Shown here in pieces: positions 28,601-43,600 of a DNA stretch of 64,000 bases. Each line of letters begins with the position of its first letter. Position 1 is the stretch's first letter. The position numbers and the translations under genes were made by a program. This DNA comes from Megalonaias nervosa. Lineage: Eukaryota; Mollusca; Bivalvia; Unionida; Unionidae. The stretch lies in NCBI GenBank assembly GCA_016617855.1, contig JAECUM010001777.1:104961-168960 (forward strand), read 5' to 3'. Below the pieces are notes generated by a model. It saw nothing but the letters and a program-made list of their open reading frames with translations. It was not told the DNA's origin and searched no databases.

Positions 28601-31600
28601 AAAAATTCTGCCAGTGAATGAGTGTTTGTAACACCTCCATAATAAAGATGAATAAAAACAAAACGAAAAGAGAAGTAACGGGTGGGAAAGCCTTCACCAA
28701 TGGCTTATGTTTAGCCATCTGCAAAATTACTGAGGATGGTGGAAACTTTTTAACAAAAGAAACACCTAAGGATGTGGTGTCAGAGTTAGCTAAAACATTT
28801 AAGAACAACAACAGTACACTGATAAATATACAGGTGTGATGTCAAACCTAGGATCCATGTTGATGGCAAGGAGAAGAAATTACAAGAAATGGATGAGTTA
28901 TACATTAAATATCTGTAACATAAAAGACTTCAATTACATCAACAGAAATGAGACATAAACTGTATCAATGTGGAAATGCTGATGTGGAGCCACTGTATAC
29001 AGCACAGTGAAAAACTGCTCAAGAGTGGAACATGGACTGAAAGGTTTTAGACAAGTCTTCTGAGAAGTGTTTTACACTGAAGAATGCAAATTGCACATAA
29101 TGGTTTTCAGATCATTTATCTCTGCAAAATGTGAACAAATTAAAATTCTTTGATGAGAGCAGATGTTCTCTTTGTGGCTTGATTACATCAAAATATCATG
29201 ATCTACTCTGTGGAGAACCAGCAGTAGGTATGTCAGAAAACTGGTGCAGTGCATGTGCAACATCATGATTGGTGTGAATGTTGTTATAATGCAAACACAG
29301 TGTGAGCAGCAACAGATAGTGACAATAACTGGAATATTTTTGTCAAGTACCTAATTCTGTGACTGAACATGGATGTCCTGAGTTATGCATGAGTGATATT
29401 GTTATTGTGGAAAAATGTGCCACCCATCATAATAAAGGTGAACAGGTGTTGTCATGCTATTTGATGAATCAAGGAATCAAGTGTGTTTACTGCAACTTAC
29501 TCTCAAGATAAAAATCCATTAGAATTGTGCTTCTGGCATAATAAAACTTTCTTCAAACAAAAAGAAATTCCCAAAAATGGAAGGAGATGATCTGCAACAT
29601 GCAATATACCATGCAGTAAATTCTGTCAATTTAGGAGTCATGCAAACTTACTATCACTGCGTTTTGGCTATTTTCACCTTTAATTTAAAATTAAATAGGT
29701 AAACAGTTCTGTCATATTTCTCTCTCTCTCTTTTAGAATGTTTGCAGTCTGTTTACATTTTAATGCTTTATGAGTTTGTTTTACAATATACCCTTTAATT
29801 ATAGTCAAAGATTATTGTGATTTTATAAAAACATTATGTCAATTCAGATTATATGCACCAATATCCACTCGACAGATCTTGGACATGAAAGTTTCTATCC
29901 CAAAAAAGAGATAGGGAAAAGTATTGATAACACTCCTTCTCCTAATTAACATGCTTTGATTGAGAGAAGGTGTGTTATATCAACAGTTTTCCCCTTTTTA
30001 CTGATGAAATCTAGTGCCTGTGAGAACACCACATGCTGTGTTCCGTTTCTCTCAATGGAACTAACCTTACTACCTACGTTGGAGGCACAGCTAAGTAAAT
30101 CTTGCTAACAGGTTCTGCTGCCATGGTACATAAAATATATTGGTTGATTAGGTTTGTGTTGATGTTATGGGTGTTACTGACTGAAATTGTTCTGGGAGGA
30201 CAATTTCTAAATCCAAATGGAAAATAACAGCAAATTCTACATAAGATCCATGCCTTGTCAGTTTTTCTCATATCAAAACTAATAACATTATGATCAGCAA
30301 ATTCCATCTAACTGTGTTCACAGATTGTTAAAATCTTGTCAAGTCAATATCATCTGATGAAACTGCTAACATGTGTAACAATATTAAACCTGCCTTGTTC
30401 ATTTAACTCATAATCCCACATGCAATATTTATGCATCATGATAGAGTACAATACTTCCAAGCTTGTAACATTAACATTATTTATGAAACACTAAAGCAGG
30501 CAGTATTACTGAAAAGGGGAAGGATGTAGTTGTATAAGGATATCAAATAATATAGACTTTCTGCTTGCGTCAAAAAATGAAGCTGCAAAAAACATAATTT
30601 TGAGACCCGATTTTTTTCAGGCCAAAAATTACTGGTTATGTAACCAGAGTTTGTGTATGGATTTTAGACTTTTTGGCCTTAGATCTAAATCAGACTGGTT
30701 TGAGCTGCTTGTAACAAGTGAACCTTTGGAAAAAGTAGAATAAGTTTAAAATTTGGAGTAAAATGGGGCCAGGATACACAACTCATGCATCCAATTCACT
30801 GCACAAAAAAAAGGTAATCCGATATGTACCCTTTTGTAAAGACAAAATAGCCAACTGAAAATAGCAACTTTTATGCACTTTAGGATAATCTCTCAAAGAA
30901 CGATGGGTTTGGATCCATTCAGAAGTAACCCCAAAAATGCATTTCCTACCTGCATTTCAGATGAAAATGAATTTCAAGGGGAAAATGAGTTAATGTGTGA
31001 CTTTCAATGATGTCAAAAAATCTGAATGTTCCTTGAACAGAAATTACAAAAGTAGCCATTATTTGACAATTTATATGGAATTTCTGAAAAATCATTGAAC
31101 TTGTTAACCCTACATGCCATGTCCAAATGTCATGAAGCAGTACACTACTTCTGACCTCTGTAACATCAACATTATTTATGATACACTATGTGGTATAACC
31201 GAAAAGGGGAAAGATGTAGCTGTATAATGTTATCAAATAATGTAGACTTTCTATTCATGTAAAATAAAATACAGTGGAAAAAACAATTCTTGAGACCTGA
31301 TGTTTTACAGACTTAAAATTACCAGTTTCACAACCAGAATTTGTGTATGGATTTTTTACTTTTGGCCTAAGATCCATATCAGACTGGTCTAGACTGCACA
31401 TGGACAGATGAACCTTCGCAAAAAGTAGGATAAGTTTAAGATTTGGGTAAAAATGAGGCCAGGACAAGAAAATTGTGGTTCCAATGTGCAAAATAACACT
31501 ACCACTACTGTGCACATGTCGCCAAAATAAACATTCAAAAATATCATCTTTTATACACCTAAGCAACTGGTTAAATGAAAATCTCTCAAACAGATGTGTT

Positions 31601-34600
31601 TGGATCCATTCCAAAGTAACCACAAAACAGGAATTTCCTTTGCCAATTTCAAATGAAAATGAAAAGATTTCCGAGGGGCAATGAGTCATGTGGGAAACTT
31701 ACAAGACTTTCAGCAAGTATGAGCACATATTTCAAAATGACCTAGATTTCTCATAACTCTACACTCTGTCACTGAAATTTGGTAATAGTGATATTGGATG
31801 ATTTATGGAAGAAAATATCTCAAATGCTCAAGAAAATCAAAGGCACAATACATATCATTTAGGGACACTGATAACAAACAATAAACAGAAACAGACTCTA
31901 GGACCATAAAAAGCTACTGTTTCTGGCAAAATTACAAATTGCTTAAACATTACAAGTATACACCCATATGCATCTTATATTTCTTATTAATTAAAAAAAA
32001 TTGCATACATATCCATCAAAAATATGCGTATTAAATTAATAATTTAATTTCCAATACAAACAAAATTGCGTAATACTTTTTCCCCAAAATAATACTTCCA
32101 ACTTTAGTTAATATACCAGTCATGCCTTTTCATGCATACTGTGCCACAAATCGGTATCCTTCTGAATTAATGAAGAGATGAAAAGAAGATGGACTGAAAT
32201 ATGAGCAAATATAAATTTCCAATAAACGGAATAAAAATTCTAGACATTTATGTAAAAGCAAAATGTATCATTTTCATTATACCAAGAAAACTGTTTTACC
32301 TTAAATTCAAATGGTAACATTTTAGCCCAATGATCTCTGAATTCCTCACTAAGATCTGTATCGAGCTTCAATTCCTCCAACGGTTTTTCAAGATTACTAT
32401 GAAGATATCTGGCATATTCTAAACAAACAAACAAGAAAAACCTCAACAGATATATTTTATAACTATCTTCTTCATATATGTTCAACGATCTCATTAACAG
32501 TAGGTACTAAACTCTGCTATCTCCTGAATCCAGCCATCCCAAATAGATGAAAATCATTGTTTCTGTCTGTATCATATAGATGAAGGGCAGTAACCCTTTC
32601 CCATTACCTCCCTTTGCCACTTCCAGGCAACACTTGATTTAAGCTCTTGTGCCAGTCATGGCAACATAGTATAGAAGACATGTTATCCTATGAATTTTTA
32701 TGTTGTTTTCAACCATCCATACATCCAAAATTTTGGTAATTATAGTGTGCAGTAACGATTCTATTACATATGGTATTCATTATTTTCTTTTATCTTCATC
32801 AATATTTATGAATTTTGTCACGGTCATTGACTTGGTTTATTCTAACCTTAGTGTGTTGTTGATTATCTTTATCATGCTTGAGTTGTTCAATTTATTAACT
32901 TTTGTTGTTCTTGTCATTTCATTTAAACAATAATGACGAAACGTAATGAATGCAAAAGTAAAAGGCCAACAAGGACATGCATAATAAATGCCTCACTTGA
33001 ATCAAATGTAAATCATATGCAACATACAGTATCTACACACTTTATCAGAAGATATCTGGTCTACTGTCTTAAAGAAGAGGGTTCAGAACCCACAGATCCA
33101 GGTAAAGTCTCACACTGCATAGTCCAACACATCTAGTATCCACAAGAAGAATGAACTGCAAGCTCAGAGGGGAATGTTGCTGCCCCAGCCCCAAGAGAAA
33201 TGTATGATACTAACTGGTACCATTACTTCAGCTGAACTGGAGGAGCAAGGGGCTGTGGTTTAGCTGACCCCCCCCCCATTCTACTATGCTGTTTTTTTAA
33301 CAAGAGATGCATCACCTGGTACAGAAGGCAACAACACAGTTATACAAATTTAGGCTTTTTCTATCACTTGTCTCAACAGATACTCTTTAAATTATGGAGA
33401 GGTGTCCCCCAACTTCTCAGCAGCTCCGTGGGTATAAGTTCTCCCACATGTCCACACATGGCCTTCAGGCCTGCAACTCCATGCACATGGTCTTTTTTAT
33501 CAAATCATACGGATCCATTCCATCATACCATAATGCCTTATGATGCCATCCTGGCTGCCAACCAGCCTAACCAGCCATCTGGTCACTGTTCCATTGAAGA
33601 CAGGTCACTTCAGCAACATGTCCCACATACAGGACTATGAGACCATGCAATGTGGAAACATACAGGGATTGTACTGATAGATCCATCTGTTTAACCACAC
33701 AATCTCAACCACAAAGGAAAGATGATGAGAGACAATGAGCTAAGGAATGATTTACTGCCCAATTACAAAATCAGTTTTGATCCCAATCAAATGCTAGTAG
33801 ATAACATTCCATGCTGTTTAGGAGACAGCCTTATGGAGGGGACAAGAAACAGGGTTTCTTATTCCTCAAGCCTCCTGATTCCATTGAAAGGCCAAACAAA
33901 ATCAAGGTGTGAAAGATAGATGGATCTGTGGTCAGGGACAAGGTAACACAATATGTATATGCCCCTTCCACTTGTGTGGTGGTGTGAAAAAAATAATAAA
34001 ATAAAAAACAGCATCTTGAAAGGTCTGATTTTCTAAACCCCACCAACCCCCAAATGTCCAGTAATCCAAGATAAGACTCTTTCTTCATTTCAACTGCCGA
34101 GTGTTTAAACCAACTCTGATATTTCTAAGCAATTACAAGATTTAAAAAATAACTATTGTGATGGATGTAAGATTGACACCATTTTCATTTAGGACACAAC
34201 AAGATATCATGATACTAACTCTTTTTGGTAAAACCTCCATGTCAGTATAACTATCCTACCAGCTGGTAGAGATAATAACATTTTCAGGTGAATATCTCAT
34301 GTCAATACAGCTTTCCATTTTGGAGTAGGAATAACAAGATTTTCAAGATGGCTGGCAAGGTGGTCATGCTGGCTACCAGGTCAGTACCATTTTAAATTAG
34401 GACCATTCTGACATCATAAGAAGTCTCTTAATGAAAACCCCATGTTGATAAGACCATCCATTCTACAGGAGTAGTGATAACAAGATTTTCAAATTGGCCA
34501 TTGTTGTGGCCATATGGGAAGATCTGTGCAGCACCACTGTCATTCTGAACCAATTAGTCCTTGGGATGAATGTATTATACATTTTCACCACAATCATCCA

Positions 34601-37600
34601 AGTAGTTTAGGAGGAATAGAGCTAACAAACCTGTGCTAATGGATGGACAGACAAAAGGCTTCATATGGCAGACAGCAGGCCATCTCAGATATTCTTTTGT
34701 CTATGACCAGTAGAGCAAAATACAAACTTTAAGAGGAAATTTTATGACAAAATCTCAAAACTGATAATGTTTCAGCCAAATGCCGCTAAAAAAGTGATAC
34801 TGAAGCCCTGCTATTTGCTTTTTAAGGTGAGATAATAAGCAGGATATTTTATTATAAGCACAAAGTTGTCAAAGGGATTGCTTTTATTAATGGACTTAAG
34901 CATAAGTAAATATTCATGCTCAACAACTTATGACTTTTCAGCATTATCAAAGAATTTAATTCAGCATTATCAGAGAAATGGAGCTAAATGCTAAACTGAA
35001 TGTTGAAGCTTGAGAAAACATTAGCGACAATGCTATCAGAAATGTGACACCCTATGCTGTCTAGTCTGAAGCAGACAAAATTTCTACATAGAATATGTAG
35101 CAACATAACATGACTTAAGCTATCTTTTATACAGAAATCGTTCCAATTTTACCTCTTAAATAATGTGCCTTCAGAAATTCTGGACTAGCTGTCATTATGG
35201 CTGAGCTTCTAACCTGAACCATAATCTGAAATAATGAAATCATAAGTTAACACTGACATGAAATCAAACCTTGATACCGGTGGTTCACTTCTGTTACAAA
35301 GCCTTGGTTGCCTAAAAAACATTTTCTGTGACTGGGACCTTGACTCCAAGGTAAAATGGATGAACAAAAATGTATGTCAAAGAATAACTAGTCCAAGCTC
35401 ATAATGATTCTTGCAGAGTATGATTAGAATCTAACAAAGGGTTTATAATTTTAGTCAAAAACATAAGAGACATGCATGCTAATACTCCCAGAAAAGTGAC
35501 TGTTATGTCTTGCTTTGCATAACTATGGACTTGACAAAAAATCCTAACACAGTTATGCAACATATTAAATCTATTAAGTAACTTTTATCACAATAAATGG
35601 AATCTTAAATCTGTGTCCATTTCATGTGAAATATTTAAAACTTGTGTAATTTGGAATTGTTCCGAAGTTTTTATGAACTTCATATACTGTAAATGAATAC
35701 TCATGCAATATCCACTTACAAGTTTCTGTCACTAATTCATATTATTGGCACTGTTACAAAAGTAAATTTAGAAGGAAATAAATGTTTTTCCAACAATACT
35801 TGCTCAATCACATTAACATAATTACTTTCTGCAACCTCCAAATCCAGCAATCCCTGAAAGAGGACAAAATGTCATTCCATCTATATATGATGTAGACAAA
35901 GAAAAGTAACTCTTACAAGTTAACTCTTCTAGTTTCCACATGGCTACTGGTATTCCTGATGTAACCAGTTTAAGCCCAAGTGAAAACTTTAACAGGACAT
36001 TCCAACTCTGAGAAAAGGTGTGAATGATTTTTGGTAATGTCATAAGATAAGTATTTTTAGAGACACATAATTTACTAAAAACTTTTTCTATCAAATACAG
36101 TTCACTCACCCTACACGCTGAAGCTAGTGCTATCATGAAGCAAATTTAAATCCTTCTGCCAGGTGGAAAACAGGCTATTGAACTTGGATGAGCTGAACCA
36201 CATCAACACCTGGGAAAAGTCCCATTTTAAGAATAAGGTGAGTGAGCATAATCTGGATTTGTCAAAATTGGATAGCATGTTGGAAAGGTCCTTGTTACTG
36301 CCAATATCATGTCTTCCATGATGTCTGAACATATCTAAGATCATGGAGCGGTTTCCCTTGATTGTGAGAAAGGCTAGCTTCTTGTCTTCAAAGAGAAACA
36401 GAATGAAGTTAGCCAGTTGGGGAAAAAAGTTGAGAGTTAAGGGTAATCATTAATGTGACTCTATTCATTGAAAATCCACTACTTCCCCTCAAAAACCTTC
36501 AACATAGACGACTGTCCCGCTGTTGCAATCCTCTCCAGGACTGAATCTCTTAATTCTTTTCCATGCAAGGCATCCCTGACAAGTCAGGTGTGAAGGAGTT
36601 TCATCCCCCATGCATGGAATAATGGCAACCTTGACTGCTGAAGCAGCATGGAGGTCACTATGATTTTCCAGGTTATATCTGTTGCCAAATCAAGTTGATC
36701 ATTGATCCAGGATTTGTCCCATTGAAGAGGGTCAATCAAATTTATTTCAGACTCAATGCCACTCATTTTCTGTATTAGTCTCAGTATTAGAAACACTGGA
36801 GGGGAAGCACAAATCCATTCCAACCAAGCTGATTGAAAGTGTGTCAACTGACCATGGCTCTGGTTCCAGGAATGAAGAGATGAAGGTGTATATTTGGTTG
36901 TTACACCTCATTGCAAATAGGTCTTGCATCAGTCTGCCCCACATGGTGCAGACTCAATGAAAGATGGACAGATGAAAAAGAAATGAAGAAACCACTCCAT
37001 TTTAAGCAGCTGGCCTATCCTTGATAATAAGTCAGTCTGGACATCGGGCCTGTCAGACTTTTATCTTTATGTGATACTGGGCACACCAACAAAAGGTACT
37101 CCCATACCATGACACAAATGACACCCTCTTCCGATGTAGGTCACTACAACTGAACTGTGTGACATTTTCAGAACCATCTTTTTTGATGCATTATACCTTA
37201 GCATGGGAAGCACTAAGAATGGTCTTCATGTCCAGGAAACATGAAGAGCCTTTCCTTGTAGCATCCACTTGCTGCTGACCATCACAAAGTCTGGTAGGAA
37301 ATGTGCTCCCCAGCCTGACAAACATACATCTGAACTGACTGATTTCTGGTTGTGGGGCTCTTACAGACATTTCCACTGCAAGCCACTCTGAATTGATACT
37401 GGAAAGTATCTGATGCTGGTAGAGATCTGTAATATGGTAATCTATCAAAACTGAGATCGGGTGCCACTGTGCCAGATGAGATATCTGCAGAGAGCACATA
37501 TAAAGGTGTCAGAGATATAACAGGTCTGCTGCTGCATTTAACAGACCAAGTAGACTAAGGAATTCCCTTGCTGAAATAAATATTTTGATGGATGCCTTTT

Positions 37601-40600
37601 CTGGTGCACAAACAATTTTGTCAATGCAGTGGGGCAAAAGATGAATCAGATGGATATGAGGCAGAAACTCCATACCTAGATGATGAAAATGTTATGGGAC
37701 AACATCTGTCTTGTCTTCATTAACTATCCACCCTAAACTGCAAATGAGATAGAGAAAGCTGTTCATGTCAAGAACCAAAACCAAAACTTAAAAATACCAA
37801 ACAAAATTCCCTGGGAATAATGCAGTGTTTTAACTTAACTATACCACAGAAAAAAATGTTTGGTCAAAATTAAATCTAAGAGTCAATGGATTCATGAGGC
37901 ACTGTTTACGGCTGCAAACTGAAGCCTATACTAGCTATAAGCCAGGATACAGGAGGCCATCTAGCTGGAACAGGGCAGTTAATCTGCAAGAGTTCTTTCC
38001 CTTCATCTATATCATATAGATGGAATCTTTCAGAGATGTGGGATTTGGATGATGCTGAGAGTAATCTTAACTTTAATGTGAGCACATTCATACATTTATA
38101 AAGCATAAAAAATTGTCCATTCACTTCAGCACAGTGGAAAGCTATTTATATTCTGCATTTTGTGCAGAACATTTACCTTTTTGTATTTAAGAAGCAAAAG
38201 TTTAATAAAGCTATTACAGTTTATTCAAAATGGGGTTCTGCAGAACATGTTCCACTCAAAAACTGTGTCCTATGTGTTATGTATATCTATATTATATATA
38301 ATATTTTCATAATAATGATTTTAGAAAGGGTAATTTAGTTAATGACTATTTTTTTAATGCTAATATCCCATGAATGGGTTGTACCCTCAAGATGAGTTAT
38401 GTATAGTGCATAGTACAATTTCATTCATAAAATTCCAAGGTCGATTGACTGTAACAGTTAAAGTTAACATCATGTGATCTGATAAGGACATGTGTTCTTG
38501 AGAATGGAGGGCGTGGGTTTTTCTAAAAAAGCCAAGCTGACCAAGTTTCTCATTAGTAAGAATAAACCAATATGACCATTGTTGACTGCAGTTTAATATT
38601 TTGAAATACCAGATGATTCATGCAAAGTCTTCTATTCCATTCCTGCAAACGTGTGTTAGTTTTATATATAAGTGGAATAGTTTTGATAGTATGACTTGTC
38701 TTGGAAGAGACAGAGGGGACTGATTCATTTATATAATATTATCATTTATTGAAATTGCAGTGCTGTAACATTTATCCAAAGATATTTGGATACATTAATA
38801 ACTGTAGAGAACTAATGTAACACTCATTTCAAGAAAATTACTGTATGAATTTACTGTGAAACATTCATCGATATTTGGATTTAAATCATAGTGGTTCTGA
38901 TGTAGTGTTGCTACATTAGGACATTACAGTTATCATTCGGAATACCTTTGAAATGTATTTGGATTACTTGGAACTATTGGAACTGATAGAATTTTCAGGA
39001 TTTTTAGGAATTTATTAATCACTGTAAGTTGTTTTTAATTCTTTCATGCTGTATTTTTGGGAAATAAATTAATATTTCAAATCTGACAAATCTTATTGGT
39101 TTTTGCTCTTTCTTTGTTACATAGTTTAAGAACTTAAGAACCCAAGATCATATCATATGACATACTTTACCCATTTATGACTTTCAAAACCTTAACAAAA
39201 AATATTTATACATATCTCAACATTGCTGCTGCTGACATCATTATTAAAAGTGACACATGTGACATGCAACACTAACTGCTGATATATGACAAAACTGCTA
39301 GAAGTTACCACAGCATATAGTTCTACAATTCAAGACTGTTGACCTGGATAGTTTTGAAGGGGTACTGATGTCCTCCTGTCCTAATACATGTCTAACAGCT
39401 CTGTTATGAATGTCACCAGGGAAATTTGAGACCAATTTTCAGAAATATCATGCAACTGGCAGACCATACTGGCACTACTGCAAAGCTTAGAGTCCCAATG
39501 CTACATTTATACTTTATTTCCTTACCAAAATAAATGAAAGTACAATCAAGCAATTGCTGTTTAAAAATGCACTGGCCTCCATTTAATGCTTATGAAAATG
39601 AGTGGCTGCAGCTAACATGCTAATTTTCTTTAACAAAACAGGCTATATGCACAAGCAACCTCACATCAAAGGTTGTTTATCTCCCAAAGTATGGCCTAAA
39701 TCAGTAGCATTAAAGGCAAACGCAAGAATAGTTTCTCCTGGCAGCAGCTGTATCTCACCTTCATGCAAAAGAGGTATTTATCTTGCTAAAGAAAATTATC
39801 CACTAGTCCTACAGACTTCAGGATTCCTCTGCTACTACTGCTCTTCAACCTTCTGAAATGGAAGCCACCATATCTTGAAAAGATTGACAACTTGATTTGC
39901 ACAACAATTTACTCTGAACTGGAAAAAGGCATCAAAGTAAGTATATTACGACTAAAGCAGTGAGTCTAAACTATACAACAGTGTCAATATCGGCTGTCAT
40001 CTATACAAGATATTCCTGATAACTGGCAAAGCAGTCAGAACAGATCTATGGGGCACTATGTATTAGGGCAGTAGACCCCTCACCATCAGATCTATAAAGG
40101 TTTGATATCGTACACTGTATGACTATCAAAGAATGCTGGAAGTAATTGAAGAAACAATGTAATTATAATTTGCATCCAATCAATGACTTTCAGAAGATAA
40201 ATTAGTTACCTTTGTTGCGGTTTTTACTCCTTCATAAAAATTACCCATGGAAACTGAGGATAAAGCCTTCATATATTCACATTCAACATTGCCTTCATTT
40301 TCATCTATGCAAGTCTGTACAAATGAAAATTAAGTTCAAATATTACACAATGAAGTATACAAGATTAAATGAAAACCACATATGAAAAATAAATATGTAC
40401 TTTAATAATTACACAAATTAAAAATGCAGTAACATAACTCATGGTGCATTCCAGCAACCTGAATCTAATTTTGTGTAAGCATTTCATTCACAGATTTTAA
40501 AAATGTACACTTTTAGTAAATTATGCTTCTCCAAGAATACTATCACATTAACATTTGGAAAATAAACTGTCACCTGCCAAAAGATGAAAAATGTCTTTTC

Positions 40601-43600
40601 TGTACTGTATGCCATATAGAAAGAAGGAAGAAACTCATACCCACTGAATCATCTTAACATTGCCAAATGGTACCTGTAGTAAACAAATTTAAGTTGTGAA
40701 ATATGTCAACGAGGTTGCTTGCATTTGCAGGGAGGTGTGGGAGGGTTTAATAGTAATATGATCAGGTAAATATTCTCATATTTACATACTGTACTAAAAA
40801 TATGATATCTCCTTAGAATACATTCCCTGATCATATTAACATAGGCGAATATGTAATAGGAGCATTATCCTTTGATGGAAGAATGGCTAGATTCATTATA
40901 TGAAGGATAACCACTCTCATAATGCAAGGATGGCACAACTTACTGTCACATAAACCATGATGATTATAAACAGATATGAAAATACAGTTTCTGTTATGTC
41001 TCAGATCAAAATGTTACATTCAAATGCAAAACTTTCCCAGCCTTTACCAGAAGAGACACTGTTGTGCCCCATGTAATGCTTGAGAGTATGGTCAGGGTCT
41101 TGTATCACAGCCTCTCTGGACATGTGTACTGAACAATGAGAGAAAGAGACAGAGACAGAGACTGAAAGACAACTCTGATTTCCCAGTGAACCCATCTGCT
41201 CTGAACTGGAGATAGTTTGGGTCCACTGAAAGGATACTTAAGTCACTTACTATGCATGCCAAAGCTAAAGCTATCAGAAAAGTGTCTTGTTTAACAGCTG
41301 CTTCTGTGATCTGAGAAAAGCCACATAAAAAACCCCTGAAAAGATTCAATTTAGGAAAAAGGGGGAGAGATTCTAATCTATTAAATTCCAAATTAGCTAG
41401 CAGGTCTCAATGGATCATTATCACAACTAATATCTCTTCTGCCATGATGCCTGAGAGTAATGGATATTATGGAACAGTAGCCTTTAATAGTAATCAAAGC
41501 TAATTCTGTTTCCTCAAAAAGCCAAATAAATAAGTCAGCCAACTGTGGGATTTAGGCACTGAAAGTGATGTTGCTAATCTTGAATCAGTTCCTGAAAATG
41601 CCCAACTTTCTCTCGTAAGCCTTTAAAGTCAAGGGCCTTATAGCTTATGAGCTTATCTCCACAAACTGATTGTTGCAATTCCTTTCTTTGCAAGACTCTC
41701 ATGAGAAAAGCAGGGACAAAATACCTGTGACCATAACTTTTTAAGTAGGCTTTGCTTTGCTAGGATGAGTGGATTATTTAGACCTGTCCCACCTAAGAGG
41801 GGCTATTAGAATCACTTTGCAGTTCTGATCCCTCTGATTCCTGAATCATTTTTTTTTTGGTACCAAAACCATGAGGGTGGGGTAGGCATACTTCCAAAAC
41901 CCCGCTGAATTCACTGATAGTGCATCCAAAGTACAGGCTTCTGAGACAAAAGTGGGTAGTCTGTGATTCTACCTTGTAACAAAAGGTCTATCATTGGATA
42001 CTCTCAAATTGCATAAACCCAATGAAAGACTGATTCACGAATGGACTACTCATTGTTAAGGGTCTTTCCCTATCTTGATTGCAAGTTGGCCATGATAATG
42101 AGTCTGCTAGGAACATATCTGATCTGGATAGTTATCTTCAGCTGACAACATCAATGCAGAAACTTATAAACCAGAATGCATAGGTTATGTGAATTCATTT
42201 CCACTCCCCCGTTTAAGGAGGGAGATCATCATCAGTGAGTTGTCTCTCATGATAAAGACTACTTTCCCCCAGAGTTGATCCTTCCAGAAATGAGAAGTGT
42301 TGCCTTTAGCCTTCATTTCCTCGAAGTGGATGTGAAGAGGTAATTCTGGACCCCTCTTGCCATTTACCATTATGAAGCATGGCACCAGATGGGCTCCCCA
42401 ACCAAACTTGTGTCCATACACAATTTAAAGTTTAGGCTCTTCTCAGAGGGATTCCTGTCATGAGCAAATGTATGTTGTGCCACTGGTGCTGGAACAAGGC
42501 TACTTCAGTTGTTATTATAACTTGCTAATCAGGTCAACCTGAAAAGTAGTGCCAATGGCCAGAAGGGCCTTCTGCAAAGGGTACATGAAAAGTCATCCAA
42601 GAATCAAATCCACTGCTGCAATGAGTAAATGAAGAGTTGCAGAAACTCTCTCAATGAAATCCAAACCCTGTTGGAATATGACTCCATAATCCATGCCACA
42701 CATACATGAGGGAGATGGATGAGGCACTCCATGCCCAGGCAGACAAAATCCTGGGATGGGTTGAGGTTCAACTTTTCCCAGTCCAAACTAAAAACCTAGA
42801 TGACCTAATGGGAAAGACCTTATCAAAATTTGAACTCCAGTGTTTTTTGGATGTCATCCATAACACTGCAGTCACTGTTGACAGGGTCCCCACAATTTTT
42901 GAAACAAGCATATTGGGGTCTATTCCAGGTTTCTCCTTCATGAAATTCATGTCTTCAAGATTCACTTATGAGCCACTGAGGTTATCCTTGCTCTCACTGT
43001 GGTGGCTGTGCTCAATGGAGTCTGCTGGATGGCCAGCTGGATGGTCAGCTTTCGAACTGCCCAGCAGAATGTGCAGCAAAACAGACAGATTGTTCAAAAT
43101 TATCCCTGCATGGTTCCACATACCAAGGAACTGTTGACTGATATACAGCACAGCTCACTTAAGTTATTGAACTCTGGTCATTAGACAAAAGGTATAACTG
43201 GCCACCTGAATGACAGCTAGAGTGGCTGTGTAGAGCACATAAAGGATGGCAACATGAATCAATTACCCTAAGCACCGAGACTTACAAGCTCAAAGGCCAT
43301 GCTTGGACATACTGAGGACTTGTGTCCAATGAACTGCCTAGATATGAGAGTGTGTGTTTGGATTTTTTAACGTAGCTTTAACAATTTTTCAGTCATATCA
43401 CTACGATGTCTGCAGTGTGGCACTTGATAGTGATGTCCAGCACTAAGGCATCATGCCGCAGACATGTAGCATTATATCCCACCCAGTCACATTATCCTGA
43501 CACCAGGCTGACCAGTCCTAAAACTAACCTCTTAATGCTGGACACCAAGCATGGCAAGATAAGAGAGTGAACAATCCCCCATTCACTCTTTGAACCATCT

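Noticed and set aside
30074..30307. 77-codon minus-strand frame
   Set aside because: No conserved motif, no splice signals that fit TTC13 phases, not within a recognised element.
42706..43137. 143-codon plus-strand frame
   Set aside because: Antisense to the decayed DIRS reverse transcriptase of copy C, which explains its composition; no domain seen in this orientation.
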